A stretch of DNA of 12,155 bases from Candidatus Aerophobetes bacterium Ae_b3b (GCA_005223085.1 NJBP01000059.1:1-12155), one strand, 5' to 3'. Shown: positions 1-7,003, counted from the first letter of the stretch. The notes: generated by a model not told the origin, from the sequence alone. Translations and numbers: made by a program.

Positions 1-79
1 CTTTTCAGTATACTACGGGATCTAATGAGCATAAAGGCTACCATATGGACGATGGGTATAGGGAATTAACTTCACAAAT

Positions 80-523
80 TTATCCTTTAGAATTTCTTTC
101 AAGTTCAAGTGGATAATCGACAAAAGAGGCAACGAAAGGATTTCTCAGCCTTGCAGCAGGCTTGATCGATAAACGTTTGCCTTCGATTGTTTCCTGTGCC
201 GAGGCAAAGTAACTCACAATGATGACGGGGCCAACGTGGGTCACTTTGAAGTTGCTCAAAGTATACTCGCCAAGGTTGAGTTTCTTGAGGAGTTTCAACT
301 CTTCCTCACGGTCACGCGCCCCGTTTTCATGCACTGATTGAAAACCTGGGGCAATCTTTTTTTCGAGTACTGACATATTGCACACTTTGATATTACTCCA
401 CAACTCACGAATCAACTCTTCCCCCAAGCTGACTTCCCTAGTACATTCCTGGGCGAGAACACTGATCTGGCTGATAACCAGGAATACAGCAGCTACTGCT
501 ACTACCCATCTCCATCGACGCAT
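80..523 (-). CDS. Small secreted NTF2/SnoaL-like (DUF4440-type) protein
   Basis: Predicted 147-residue exported protein of unknown role. The first ~25 residues form a signal peptide: MRRWRW, a hydrophobic run (VVAVAAVFLVISQISVLA), then likely cleavage before QEC. The rest has the look of a small NTF2-like fold: a helix (ELIRELWSNIKVCNMSVLEK), 'IAPGFQSVHENGARDREEEL', then strands around 'YTLSNFKVTHVGPVIIVSYFA' and 'GKRLSIKPAARL'. The family includes ligand-binding and enzymatic members, so no substrate can be named. I chose the ATG at 523 because AAGGAGGTGG lies just upstream; an in-frame ATG nine codons earlier (550) has no such site. The last ~25 residues (RNPFVASFVDYPLELERNSKG) do not resemble the usual family end, where a strand precedes a W/H-rich motif, so a late frameshift is possible. 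It has its own promoter and follows a truncated substrate-binding protein gene. Confidence 0.6.
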   Translation of the reverse strand: MRRWRWVVAVAAVFLVISQISVLAQECTREVSLGEELIRELWSNIKVCNMSVLEKKIAPGFQSVHENGARDREEELKLLKKLNLGEYTLSNFKVTHVGPVIIVSYFASAQETIEGKRLSIKPAARLRNPFVASFVDYPLELERNSKG

Positions 524-525
524 GT

Positions 526-535
526 CCACCTCCTT
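526..535 (-). promoter_or_regulatory. Shine-Dalgarno site fixing the start of the NTF2-like gene
   Basis: On the minus strand this reads AAGGAGGTGG, two bases before the ATG at 523..521. Counting from the GGAGG core, the spacing to ATG is normal. The longer in-frame start at 550 has no purine-rich site, so this decides for the shorter protein. Confidence 0.75.
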
Positions 536-588
536 ATCAGGTAATCTCATTCTTCCGTCTCAGATCCCTGCAGGATATGATCCTCCAC

Positions 589-616
589 ATTATAGTACAA
601 TTGGCCCTATGGTCAA
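589..616 (-). promoter_or_regulatory. Sigma70-type promoter for the NTF2-like gene
   Basis: Minus-strand -35 TTGACC (616..611) and a perfect -10 TATAAT (594..589), separated by 16 bases. Transcription would start near 582, leaving a leader of about 60 bases before the ATG at 523. The -35 box overlaps the TGA stop (615..613) of the truncated substrate-binding protein ORF, so the promoter lies at the point where that gene is broken off. Confidence 0.6.
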
Positions 617-873
617 TTCCCCCCGCCGATGCCACCCTGTTTGTTCACCTCCTCGGCGATCATCTGGATTACCCGGAAAATATTCTCACTCATTCGCGAG
701 TATTGGCCGCTGAATGGAAGCAAAACACCAACAGGTACCCTTTCCTGCCTTGATCCGGGGCTTGAACTCAAAAGACGGGTCTCGTTCCCTATGCCGAGAA
801 CAGCTGATGCGTTAAGGAACAAAGCTAGTAGGCAGACTGCAAGGGTCCCGTAAACGAGTCTTTTGTTCTTCAT
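613..873 (-). pseudogene. Truncated ABC transporter substrate-binding protein (LivK/Peripla_BP_6 type), N-terminal stub
   Basis: An 86-residue ORF starting at the ATG at 873 (GGGGAGGTGG lies upstream; a GTG at 885 would add four residues). A signal peptide (MKNKRLVYGTLAVCLLALF...) is followed by a linker. Then comes VPVGVLLPFSGQYSRMSENI and RVIQMIAEEVNKQGGIGG. This is the typical first strand and helix of branched-chain amino-acid-type periplasmic binding proteins ('G.L.PLSG......G...A.EEIN..GGI.G'). Family members have about 350-400 residues; here the frame stops right after GGIGG. Past the stop, the same frame reads QLYYNVEDH, faintly like the 'IELVVEDD' that normally follows, so decay in place is possible. 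No permease or ATPase genes are nearby. It may still be transcribed, but as a binding protein it is almost certainly non-functional. Confidence 0.7.
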
Positions 874-923
874 TTGTGAAACCACCTCCCCGTGGAGTAG
901 CTATATTCCCTTTTTCTCATTTC

Positions 924-952
924 TCTGTAGCACCTATGTGTTCCGCTGTCAA
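924..952 (-). promoter_or_regulatory. Sigma70-type promoter upstream of the truncated substrate-binding protein gene
   Basis: Minus-strand -35 TTGACA (952..947, perfect) and -10 TACAGA (929..924, 4 of 6), separated by 17 bases. It lies about 50 bases before the ATG at 873, with the Shine-Dalgarno GGGGAGGTGG between. This suggests the original gene was expressed from here and that the stub may still be transcribed. Confidence 0.5.
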
Positions 953-1225
953 GTAGATGAGAAGATTGAACATGACCTTGGTCGTCCCCACGGTCCCTGG
1001 GTTACCTTTCCCCCCATGTAGTACTTGTCAATGCTCAAAAGCCGTTACCTGTGTCTCTAGCGAGTATAGCTACTTGCAATTGACCCAGTTTCTTGCTATG
1101 CTTTTTTTGGCTATTACTTCGTCCTGCCTGATAAGATCTGTGAGCTTCCCTTATCGTGGAGGGATAGGGACCTTCTTTCTCAAGGCCGCGTACTGGAATG
1201 TCGGTAGGAAGTGCGAGGGTAGAAA
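953..1225. other. Stretch without a recognisable gene
   Basis: Divergent spacer between the minus-strand stub and the plus-strand symporter operon. Short open frames exist on both strands, but none has a Shine-Dalgarno site, a recognised motif or convincing composition. One minus-strand frame (about 1072..1143) reads DLIRQDEVIAKKSIARNW, protein-like but closed on both sides by stops and not assignable. Given the broken genes on both sides, this is most likely decayed coding DNA plus promoter sequence. Confidence 0.4.
1074..1102 (+). promoter_or_regulatory. Possible promoter of the DUF3311/symporter operon
   Basis: TTGCAA (1074-1079) and TATGCT (1097-1102) with 17 bases between; each box matches the sigma70 consensus at 4 of 6 positions. 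It is the best-spaced pair I found upstream of the plus-strand genes, but such matches are common by chance. Confidence 0.25.
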
Positions 1226-1369
1226 TTGATTGCACCTTCGACCTCTACATGGTACTGTCGGAAGGAACTGAGTTTTACAGAGCAGGGGATCCAGAACGTC
1301 AAAGACATCCCTGCACGGATAGAAGCAGCCAAAGAGGGCAGGTGTTATTGTCATCAAGAGGTCACATGA
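1226..1369 (+). pseudogene. Remnant of a GYD-domain protein, frameshifted and C-terminally truncated
   Basis: The frame 1268-1369 reads LSFTEQGIQNVKDIPARIEA followed by AKEGR. This closely matches the start of GYD-domain proteins (PF08734-like, small soluble proteins of about 95 residues and unknown function), which usually begin M..Y..L..FT.QGI.N.KD.P.R.EA. The expected first strand, LYMVL, is present just upstream (1243-1257) but in another frame, separated by a 10-base stretch (1258-1267). Restoring the frame there gives YMVL-LSFTEQGI, exactly as expected. The second half of the domain, including the usual 'YxxxGxYD' region, is missing. The frame ends at TGA 1367-1369, overlapping the next ATG (1366). 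The only in-frame start is a TTG at 1226 without a clear Shine-Dalgarno site. A short translated peptide cannot be excluded. Confidence 0.55.
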
Positions 1370-1578
1370 CCAGAGCTAGAGCCAAGGTCTTATGGGTAGC
1401 GATATTCCTCATTACCATGGTAATGGGTGTACCATGGTTTTTATGGAGATCATCCCGGCTCTTCATGGGAATTCCCGTGTGGGTTTGGTACCATATCGGT
1501 TGGCTTCTTTTTCTTGTCTTTCTTTTCTGGTTATTTGTAAGAACTTATTGGACCAGGGCAAAAGGAATACGGAAATGA
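1366..1578 (+). CDS. Small DUF3311-like membrane protein, partner of the downstream symporter
   Basis: A 70-residue protein with two predicted membrane helices: residues about 8-24 (VLWVAIFLITMVMGVPW) and about 37-62 (WVWYHIGWLLFLVFLFWLFV). The pattern 'GVPWFLW..SRLFMGIPVWVWYHIGW' matches the DUF3311 family, very short proteins usually encoded directly before sodium:solute symporters and thought to be accessory subunits (family knowledge). The frame is open further upstream to 1198, but those residues are hydrophilic and cover the GYD remnant, so I start at the ATG at 1366. The site before it (AAGAGGT) is weak and close; translation may be coupled to the remnant ORF, whose TGA overlaps this ATG. 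Its own stop overlaps the next start (ATGA, 1575-1578). Confidence 0.7.
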   Translation: MTRARAKVLWVAIFLITMVMGVPWFLWRSSRLFMGIPVWVWYHIGWLLFLVFLFWLFVRTYWTRAKGIRK

Positions 1579-3005
1579 GTAGGGGGATAGTTCAACTAGC
1601 TATCGTACTCGTATTCATGGCTGTTGCTCTTTCTATTGGCCTGAAGGGGTCTCGTTTAGTCAAAAGAGAGCCAGAAGATTACTTCCTGGCTGGCCGGAGT
1701 TTGGGAACCCTTGTCCTGCTATTGACAATGTTCGCCACTCTGATGTCAGCCTTTACCTTCTTTGGTGGTCCGGGACAGGTCTACTCCACTGGAATGGAAT
1801 GGCTACTAGTAATGGGAATAATGGACGGATTCCTGGTGGCTGTTCTTTGGTACCTTATCGGCAGCAGACAGTGGAAGTTAGGGCAGAAGCATCACTATAT
1901 GACTCTGGGAGAGATGCTGGAGGGAAGGTTCGGTTCTTGTTTTTTGAGAGTAGTAGTTTCCCTGGTTTCCCTTTTCTGGCTTTTTCCTTATTTGATGCTT
2001 CAACAAATGGGAGGCGGTTATGCTCTAGCCGGTCTTACACGGGGAGTCATTCCTTATGCTGTGGGAGCCGGTCTCATTACCGTGTTTATGATCGTGTATG
2101 TGGTAATCGGGGGAATGAGGGCTGTGGTGCGGACGGATGTTTTTCAGGGTCTTTTCATGCTTGTCGCGATCTGGCTAGCTCTCATATTCATCGGACGAGG
2201 CGTGGGCAGCCCAACAGTTGTCGCCTCAAAGATTCTATCTGAGGCGAAGAGGGTATTTACTCTGGGTGACCCGTGGACTCCTCAGATGATGTGGTCGGCA
2301 GCGATCAGCACAGCTCTGGGAGTGATATGCTTTCCTCAGATTAACCAAAGGTTCTTTACCGCCAAATCGGAGAGGGTTCTTCAAAGATCGTTTATTCTTT
2401 GGCCCCTTCTCTGTCTTCTATTGTTCTTCCCAGCTTTTCTTATAGGAGCGTGGGGGGTAGTAATCGTTCCTGGCCTCGAAAAACCGGATACGGTTCTTTC
2501 GGTAATGTTGGACAGGTACACCCCTTTTTGGTTCTCTGCCCTTGTCGTTTCCGGAGCCATGGCGGCAATGATGTCCTCCTCAGACTCTATGCTTCTCTCA
2601 GCCAGCAGCTATCTCACCCACGATATCTACAAGCGAGTTCTAAATACTCAGGCCAGCAGTGAGAAAGAGGAGATGGTAGGAAGATTGGTGGTAGCTGTTT
2701 TTGCCGTCATGACCTACCTGGTCAGCCTCCTTCAACCGGGCAGCTTGGTGGGCATAGGTCTGGTAGCTTTTGGCGGATTTGCTCAGCTTACCCCTCTCCT
2801 CCTGGTATCTCTTTACTGGAAAAGAACCACCACTGCTGGCATGGTAACAGCACTGATTGCCTCCGAAGGGTTCTATATGGGAAGCAAGTTCATCCCAGGC
2901 ATCCCTACAAGCTATTGGGGATGGGACTCCTCTATGATAGCCATAGTTATTGGCACTGGCCTGGTGCTCCTTGTGTCTTTCTTTGGGTCCCGGGCCCAGA
3001 GCTAG
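1575..3005 (+). CDS. Sodium:solute symporter (SSS family)
   Basis: A 476-residue inner-membrane transporter, a normal length for the family, with about 12-13 hydrophobic segments. It would couple Na+ entry to uptake of a small organic solute. Hallmarks are EDYFLAGRSLG (34-44), GGMRAVVRTDVFQGL (179-193), 'FPQINQRFFTAKS' (253-265, common in PanF-like members) and AAMMSSSDSMLLSASSYLTH (330-349). The last is the helix that carries the second Na+ site in characterised members. The start is the ATG at 1575, overlapping the TGA of the small membrane protein gene. AAGGA at 1562-1566 is well spaced, and the longer open frame to 1392 only reads through that gene. The DUF3311 partner points to the DUF3311/YhdT-associated branch. 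The substrate (pantothenate, an amino acid or a carboxylate) cannot be fixed from sequence. Confidence 0.88.
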   Translation: MSRGIVQLAIVLVFMAVALSIGLKGSRLVKREPEDYFLAGRSLGTLVLLLTMFATLMSAFTFFGGPGQVYSTGMEWLLVMGIMDGFLVAVLWYLIGSRQWKLGQKHHYMTLGEMLEGRFGSCFLRVVVSLVSLFWLFPYLMLQQMGGGYALAGLTRGVIPYAVGAGLITVFMIVYVVIGGMRAVVRTDVFQGLFMLVAIWLALIFIGRGVGSPTVVASKILSEAKRVFTLGDPWTPQMMWSAAISTALGVICFPQINQRFFTAKSERVLQRSFILWPLLCLLLFFPAFLIGAWGVVIVPGLEKPDTVLSVMLDRYTPFWFSALVVSGAMAAMMSSSDSMLLSASSYLTHDIYKRVLNTQASSEKEEMVGRLVVAVFAVMTYLVSLLQPGSLVGIGLVAFGGFAQLTPLLLVSLYWKRTTTAGMVTALIASEGFYMGSKFIPGIPTSYWGWDSSMIAIVIGTGLVLLVSFFGSRAQS

Positions 3006-3036
3006 TCTGAAGGCATGCCAGAAGTACTGAGAGCCT

Positions 3037-3065
3037 GAGGGACAACCGCAGTGTATGTGTCCCTC
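3037..3065. terminator. Hairpin between convergent genes, possible bidirectional terminator
   Basis: GAGGGACA (3037-3044) pairs perfectly with TGTCCCTC (3058-3065) across a 13-base loop. It lies in the only gap between the converging symporter and Cache-protein genes, where a shared terminator is expected. Neither side has a run of T, so it is not a classical intrinsic terminator. Confidence 0.4.
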
Positions 3066-3130
3066 CCTGCAGATGTTCCCAGCGTTTCCTTTCACGATGG
3101 CACTGTGGAAAAAGTTCGGGGGAATCTTTT

Positions 3131-4012
3131 CTATTCTGGATAGTATCCAGCGCTTACGATTAGAGTTTGGTTGTCCAACACTGCTTTCTTCTCATAGTCA
3201 AATCGCTTAGATGGCTTTGCGTGTCCAGGTTTGGGCCACATGTATTCTACCCAGTAATCATCCTCCGTCTCCAGGATGCCCAATGCCTCACGTAGAAAAT
3301 GCTTACCCCCACTATCTCGGATGCCGGCCACATTGGTCCCCTCGAGTTCCGGGAAGGCAAGATTTAGCATTTGATTTCCCTGGTCATCTATTACGGAGAC
3401 ATAACTGTCCAAAAAGACAAATTCACTCTTTCTTGAGCGTAATGTGCCGAGGCCAGCTACACCTTCTGTCTCTAGCAGAGAAATGGTCCGATTGACCAAG
3501 TCAATCACGAATACCCTCTCAGTTTGCATGTTGTATTCTCCACTTCCGACAAGATACTCTTTCCGTGAAGGCGCAGTCACCCTCTTGATAAAGGTGGATT
3601 TCCAGGTAGGAGTCTCCTCTCCTGGCTTTGGCCACTGATAGTGCACCCATCCTTCTCCGGGTGGCTGCATAGCTATCTCCACGAACATTCTGCCGATGGG
3701 CCTCCCACTTATGTCTTTCAGATCAAGCATATTTTTACCTTCTCCGTTAACGTCTGGTGGATAGACATAACGCATGCCGTCCAATCCCCAAACGAAGACA
3801 TACGAATCACCCTGAAACCACTTGCTGCCTTTTTCTCTGAACTTGGGGAATGTTTCTTCACCAAGCCTGGAAATCTCATCTGCCGCCTGCATAACAAAAC
3901 GAACAAGCTCCCTTGTTTCTTCATACTCATAATCCAGTGGGTTGTATGGCAAACAAGGTGCAACGCGAATATTAAGAACAACAAAGGCACACAGTAGTAT
4001 GATCTTCTTCAT
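3131..4012 (-). CDS. Secreted protein with two tandem Cache-like domains
   Basis: A 293-residue exported protein. Residues 1 to about 20 are a signal peptide (MKKIILLCAFVVLNIRVAPC). The Cys has Pro before it, a poor lipobox, so a soluble periplasmic form is more likely than a lipoprotein. The mature part holds two related halves, about 32-160 and 165-292. Each ends in the same pattern: GWVHYQWPKPGEETP with EYLVGSGEY (121-160), and YWVEYMWPKPGHAKP with TLIVSAGYY (253-291). The W..Y.WPKPG motif is typical of single-Cache (Cache_2-type) ligand-binding domains, which normally sit outside the membrane on chemoreceptors or histidine kinases and sense small organic molecules. No membrane anchor or signalling domain follows. 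The start is supported by AAGGACG seven to nine bases before the ATG. It may bind a ligand for a separate receptor or transporter; the convergent symporter is suggestive only. Confidence 0.72.
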   Translation of the reverse strand: MKKIILLCAFVVLNIRVAPCLPYNPLDYEYEETRELVRFVMQAADEISRLGEETFPKFREKGSKWFQGDSYVFVWGLDGMRYVYPPDVNGEGKNMLDLKDISGRPIGRMFVEIAMQPPGEGWVHYQWPKPGEETPTWKSTFIKRVTAPSRKEYLVGSGEYNMQTERVFVIDLVNRTISLLETEGVAGLGTLRSRKSEFVFLDSYVSVIDDQGNQMLNLAFPELEGTNVAGIRDSGGKHFLREALGILETEDDYWVEYMWPKPGHAKPSKRFDYEKKAVLDNQTLIVSAGYYPE

Positions 4013-4240
4013 GTTTTCGTCCTTCGCAATTTACTGGTATCGTGAGACAGACACGTTTATTCTTGAGAGGATGCTCTCCCGTAGATATCTCCTAGTTGTG
4101 TGTAAGGGAGCTATTAGGCTTTCCTCACCGCATTATCTTTTTGCTCCGGTCGGTTTAAGGGGACTGATTTGTCAATCTGTTTGGAGGACTCTGGTACTGA
4201 TTATATACGAACTTCGCTTTTTGTTAAGTCTCAAAATTAC
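4013..4240. other. Divergent intergenic region without a gene
   Basis: Spacer between the minus-strand Cache gene and the plus-strand nucleotide operon. Apart from a small hairpin (GAGAG 4065-4069 with CTCTC 4074-4078, loop GATG) and the Cache gene's Shine-Dalgarno site next to 4012, I see no structured RNA. There is no purine, ZTP or PRPP riboswitch core that I can recognise, and no convincing minus-strand promoter pair. Confidence 0.4.
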
Positions 4241-4269
4241 TTGCTTCCTGATCTTAAATATGATAGAAT
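4241..4269 (+). promoter_or_regulatory. Sigma70-type promoter of the guaA-pur-nrd operon
   Basis: TTGCTT (4241-4246) and TAGAAT (4264-4269) with an ideal 17-base spacer, in a locally AT-rich stretch. Transcription would begin near 4276, leaving about 45 bases before the leader ORF and about 125 before guaA. It is the best promoter in this gap and is oriented into the operon. Confidence 0.55.
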
Positions 4270-4319
4270 AATCTAAGAAAGGGACGCATTTAAGGCTTAT
4301 GAATAAAGGATTTTAGTAA

Positions 4320-4400
4320 ATGAAGGAGTATTCAGTGAGAGAAGCAAAGCTTTATCTAAAGTCTCGGGAGATTCCAGTGAAAATTCAGGGAGTAGGTTAA
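4320..4400 (+). CDS. 26-codon leader ORF overlapping the guaA start
   Basis: A short ORF starting [16 protein letters not shown]. Its ATG (4320) follows AAAGGA at a nine-base spacing, and its TAA (4398-4400) overlaps the guaA ATG (4400-4402) as TAATG. That arrangement is typical of translational coupling. It lies directly downstream of the operon promoter. The peptide is charged, has no membrane segment or signal peptide, and shows no run of one amino acid as in classical attenuator peptides. 'SVREAK' faintly resembles the start of Phd/YefM antitoxins, but the rest does not follow and no toxin gene is present. I cannot assign a function. It may be a regulatory leader, a genuine micro-protein, or chance. 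Confidence 0.45.
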   Translation: MKEYSVREAKLYLKSREIPVKIQGVG

Positions 4401-5953
4401 TGCCTGACAAACTTTTTGGGGAGATGATAGCCATTCTTGATTTTGGCTCCCAGTACAATCAGCTTATTGCCCGCCGGGTGAGGGAAAGCAAAGTTTACTG
4501 TGAGTTTTTTCCCTTTAACATAACGCCTTCTAGATTGGTCAACCTAAATCCTAAGGGTATCATCTTATCCGGTGGTCCGGCCAGTGTGGCCCAAAAAGGA
4601 GCTCCCTTTCCCCATGGAAAGATTCTTGAATTAGGAATCCCTGTTTTAGGAATCTGCTATGGCATGCAGCTTCTGGCTTGGCTTTTAGGGGGCGAGGTTG
4701 CTCCGGCTAAGAAAAGGGAATATGGAAAAAGCGAGCTCTTCGTAGGGGAGGATGAAGATCTATTCTATGGACTGAAGTCTCCTCTGATTGCTTGGATGAG
4801 CCATGGGGATCGAGTAGCCAAACTTCCTTCTGGCTTCGAGGTAATTGCCCGTACCGAAAATTGCCCTGTAGCTAGTATGAGAGACAAGAAACGCAGATTC
4901 TATGGAGTTCAATTCCATCCTGAGGTTGCCCATACTCCACAGGGAAAAAAGATGATTGAGAATTTTCTCTTTAAGATATGCGAATGTTCCCCGCAGTGGA
5001 CCATGAGTTCCTTCGTTGATTATTCGCTGGAGAGGATAAGAAATAAGGTGGGCAACCAAAAGGTTATCTGCGGTTTAAGTGGGGGGGTGGATTCATCAGT
5101 GACGGCCGTATTGATAGACAGGGCCATTGGAGATAGACTGGGATGTGTTTTTGTCAACAATGGACTTCTCCGTCAGGGGGAGGTAGAGGAGGTGATCAAT
5201 ACCTTTACTCGTCACTTTCACCTGAACCTGCACTATGTGGAGGCAGAGGAGAGGTTCTTGAGCAAATTAGCTGGAATATCTGATCCGGAGAGAAAAAGAA
5301 AGGTTATCGGTGAGGAATTCATTGGGGTCTTTGGAGAGGAAGCCAGGAAAGTGGGTAAGGTAGAGTTTCTCGCTCAAGGCACTCTATATCCCGATGTGAT
5401 TGAGAGTCGCTCGGCAAAAGGTGGGCCATCGGCTACGATCAAAAGCCATCATAATGTGGGAGGTCTCCCCAGTGATCTTCATTTTAAGCTTCTCGAACCT
5501 TTAAAGGATCTATTTAAGGATGAGGTGAGGATTCTGGCTAAGCAATTGGGGCTGCCAGAAAAAATTTTGAATCGACAGCCTTTCCCGGGCCCGGGTCTTG
5601 CGGTGAGGATTATAGGGGAAGTTACCAGACCACGGCTCCAGATTCTCCGTGAGGCTGACACAATAGTTACGGCGGAGATGCAAAAATATGAGAAATTCCC
5701 GGAAATCTGGCAGTCATTTGCATTGCTCCTACCCATAAAAAGTGTGGGAGTAATGGGAGATGAGCGCACCTACGAATATACTGTGGCCTTGCGAATCGTC
5801 ACCAGTCTGGACGGGATGACGGCTGATTGGGCCAGGGTTCCTGATGATCTTTTGGAAAGGATTTCTCACCGTATCATCAATGAGGTAAAAGGGGTAAACC
5901 GGGTGGTCTACGACATTAGTTCTAAGCCTCCCAGCACCATCGAATGGGAGTAA
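4400..5953 (+). CDS. guaA: GMP synthase (glutamine-hydrolysing)
   Basis: Cytosolic enzyme converting XMP to GMP with ATP and glutamine, the last step of the guanine branch. Its 517 residues match the family length. An N-terminal class I glutamine amidotransferase (about 9-195) has ILDFGSQY, the nucleophile Cys86 in GICYGMQ, and His173/Glu175 in QFHPEV. The ATP-pyrophosphatase domain follows, with P-loop SGGVDSS (227-233). The C-terminal dimerisation/XMP-binding domain has [13 protein letters not shown] (395-407) and ends [11 protein letters not shown]. All expected catalytic residues are present. Two starts are possible. ATG 4400 has GGGAG at good spacing and overlaps the leader ORF stop. The start at residue 9 (MIAILDF) matches most homologues but its GGGGAG touches the ATG, so I prefer 4400. 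It is the first enzyme gene of a purine/deoxyribonucleotide operon. Confidence 0.96.
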   Translation: MPDKLFGEMIAILDFGSQYNQLIARRVRESKVYCEFFPFNITPSRLVNLNPKGIILSGGPASVAQKGAPFPHGKILELGIPVLGICYGMQLLAWLLGGEVAPAKKREYGKSELFVGEDEDLFYGLKSPLIAWMSHGDRVAKLPSGFEVIARTENCPVASMRDKKRRFYGVQFHPEVAHTPQGKKMIENFLFKICECSPQWTMSSFVDYSLERIRNKVGNQKVICGLSGGVDSSVTAVLIDRAIGDRLGCVFVNNGLLRQGEVEEVINTFTRHFHLNLHYVEAEERFLSKLAGISDPERKRKVIGEEFIGVFGEEARKVGKVEFLAQGTLYPDVIESRSAKGGPSATIKSHHNVGGLPSDLHFKLLEPLKDLFKDEVRILAKQLGLPEKILNRQPFPGPGLAVRIIGEVTRPRLQILREADTIVTAEMQKYEKFPEIWQSFALLLPIKSVGVMGDERTYEYTVALRIVTSLDGMTADWARVPDDLLERISHRIINEVKGVNRVVYDISSKPPSTIEWE

Positions 5954-5960
5954 GAGATAA

Positions 5961-6024
5961 ACCTCGTTAGAGACAACATCTCTAACAGGGTGCGTGGACA
6001 GAGCCTTCTTTCTAACGGGGTAAA
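5961..6024. repeat. Short palindromic repeat element with three copies of the ACCCCGTTAGAAA motif
   Basis: The guaA-purS gap holds three copies of one 13-base motif: ACCTCGTTAGAGA (5961-5973), its near-inverse TCTCTAACAGGGT (5979-5991), and TTTCTAACGGGGT (6009-6021). The first two form a hairpin with eight perfect pairs (GTTAGAGA/TCTCTAAC), a 5-base loop and a lower stem with one mismatch. Copies one and three also face each other, so the whole element has inverted ends. It begins eight bases after the guaA stop. It could be a miniature mobile repeat, a REP-like element or an mRNA hairpin; no T-run follows, so a classical terminator is unlikely. Confidence 0.65.
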
Positions 6025-6038
6025 GATAGGGGAATGAG

Positions 6039-6296
6039 GTGTTTGAAGCAAAGATATATATTACCTTCAAAGAAGGAGTAGTTGATCCTCAGGGGATAAC
6101 TATAAAGGGAGCTCTGGAGTCACTGGGGTACAGGAGTATTTATGATGTACGTATGGGGAAATACATTCAGATGAAGCTGAATACTCAGGATAAAGAGAAA
6201 GCTGAAAGTGATCTAAAGCAGATGTGTGCTAAACTTTTAGCCAACCCGGTTATTGAGGATTATAGGTATGAAATTGAGGAGAAGTGTGGAAAATGA
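6039..6296 (+). CDS. purS: Phosphoribosylformylglycinamidine synthase subunit PurS
   Basis: An 85-residue small subunit of FGAM synthase, which converts FGAR, glutamine and ATP to FGAM in the fourth step of purine synthesis. PurS links the glutaminase PurQ to the synthetase PurL. The sequence fits the family: [18 protein letters not shown], then GALESLGY, then [12 protein letters not shown], and a C-terminal '[14 protein letters not shown]'. The start is GTG at 6039 with AGGGG just upstream; no in-frame ATG precedes this conserved start. Its TGA overlaps the purQ ATG (ATGA, 6293-6296), suggesting coupled translation. The gene stands directly after the palindromic repeat element, 85 bases from guaA. 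Confidence 0.93.
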   Translation: MFEAKIYITFKEGVVDPQGITIKGALESLGYRSIYDVRMGKYIQMKLNTQDKEKAESDLKQMCAKLLANPVIEDYRYEIEEKCGK

Positions 6297-7003
6297 GGTT
6301 TGGAGTAGTTGTCTTTCCTGGCTCAAACTGCGACTATGACTGCTATTGGGTGGTTAAACACCTATTGGGAAAAGAGGTTGATTTTATCTGGCATAAAGAA
6401 AAAAATCTGGCCGGTTATGACTGTCTTATTCTTCCCGGGGGCTTTTCCTATGGGGATTATCTTCGCACCGGAGCTATAGCCAGGTTTTCTCCAGTGATGA
6501 GTTTGGTGGAAGCTTATGCCCGGGAAGGAGGGTTGGTGATAGGGATATGTAACGGATTCCAGATTCTGCTTGAGGCGGGTCTATTACCCGGGGCCATGAT
6601 CAGGAATAAGAATCTTCAGTTTGTCTGTAAATTTATCCATATTCGGGTAGAGAACCCCCAAACCCCTTACACCAACCTCTGTCGTAGAGGACAAATTCTT
6701 AAGATCCCCATTGCCCATATCGAAGGAAATTACTATGCGGATGGAAAGATTCTCCAGGAATTAAGGAAAAATGAGCAAATTATTTTTAGATATTGCAGTA
6801 AGGATGGAGCTATCTCTGAGGAGTCCAATCCTAATGGATCAAAGGAGGCTATAGCTGGTATCTGCAATAAAGACGGCAATATTTTGGGAATGATGCCCCA
6901 TCCTGAAAGAGCATCTGAGCATCTTTTAGGCTCAGAAGATGGAAGACTCATTTTCGAGTCGATAATAAGAAGGATTGAGAAGACGAAGGATAATTTAAGA
7001 TAA
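6293..7003 (+). CDS. purQ: Phosphoribosylformylglycinamidine synthase subunit PurQ (glutaminase)
   Basis: A 236-residue class I glutamine amidotransferase that releases ammonia from glutamine and passes it to PurL within the PurSQL complex. Visible features are [12 protein letters not shown] (5-16), [15 protein letters not shown] (47-61), the nucleophile Cys86 in [18 protein letters not shown] (141-149), and the His203/Glu205 pair in PHPERASE. Length and motifs match the small PurQ used with PurS and short PurL. I chose the ATG at 6293, which overlaps the purS stop, over a GTG at 6284 that would add three residues not found in homologues. The TAA at 7001-7003 is part of the Shine-Dalgarno sequence of nrdD, so the two genes are closely linked although they serve different steps. 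Confidence 0.95.
   Translation: MRFGVVVFPGSNCDYDCYWVVKHLLGKEVDFIWHKEKNLAGYDCLILPGGFSYGDYLRTGAIARFSPVMSLVEAYAREGGLVIGICNGFQILLEAGLLPGAMIRNKNLQFVCKFIHIRVENPQTPYTNLCRRGQILKIPIAHIEGNYYADGKILQELRKNEQIIFRYCSKDGAISEESNPNGSKEAIAGICNKDGNILGMMPHPERASEHLLGSEDGRLIFESIIRRIEKTKDNLR

Noticed and set aside
957-1229. 90-codon plus-strand open frame in the divergent spacer
   Set aside because: Opens with no ribosome site, has cysteine/proline-rich composition unlike the neighbours, and matches no family I recognise. Likely a chance frame.
1035-1357. Minus-strand open frames opposite the GYD remnant and symporter operon start
   Set aside because: They run antisense to recognisable coding sequence, with no ribosome site or motif.
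1799-3095. Open frames of 87-151 codons inside the symporter gene, on both strands
   Set aside because: They are shadows of a gene with clear SSS family motifs; their translations are low-complexity or odd in composition.
4013-4400. Purine or ZTP riboswitch upstream of guaA
   Set aside because: I looked for the conserved cores and hairpin layout expected for these aptamers and saw none; only small weak hairpins are present.
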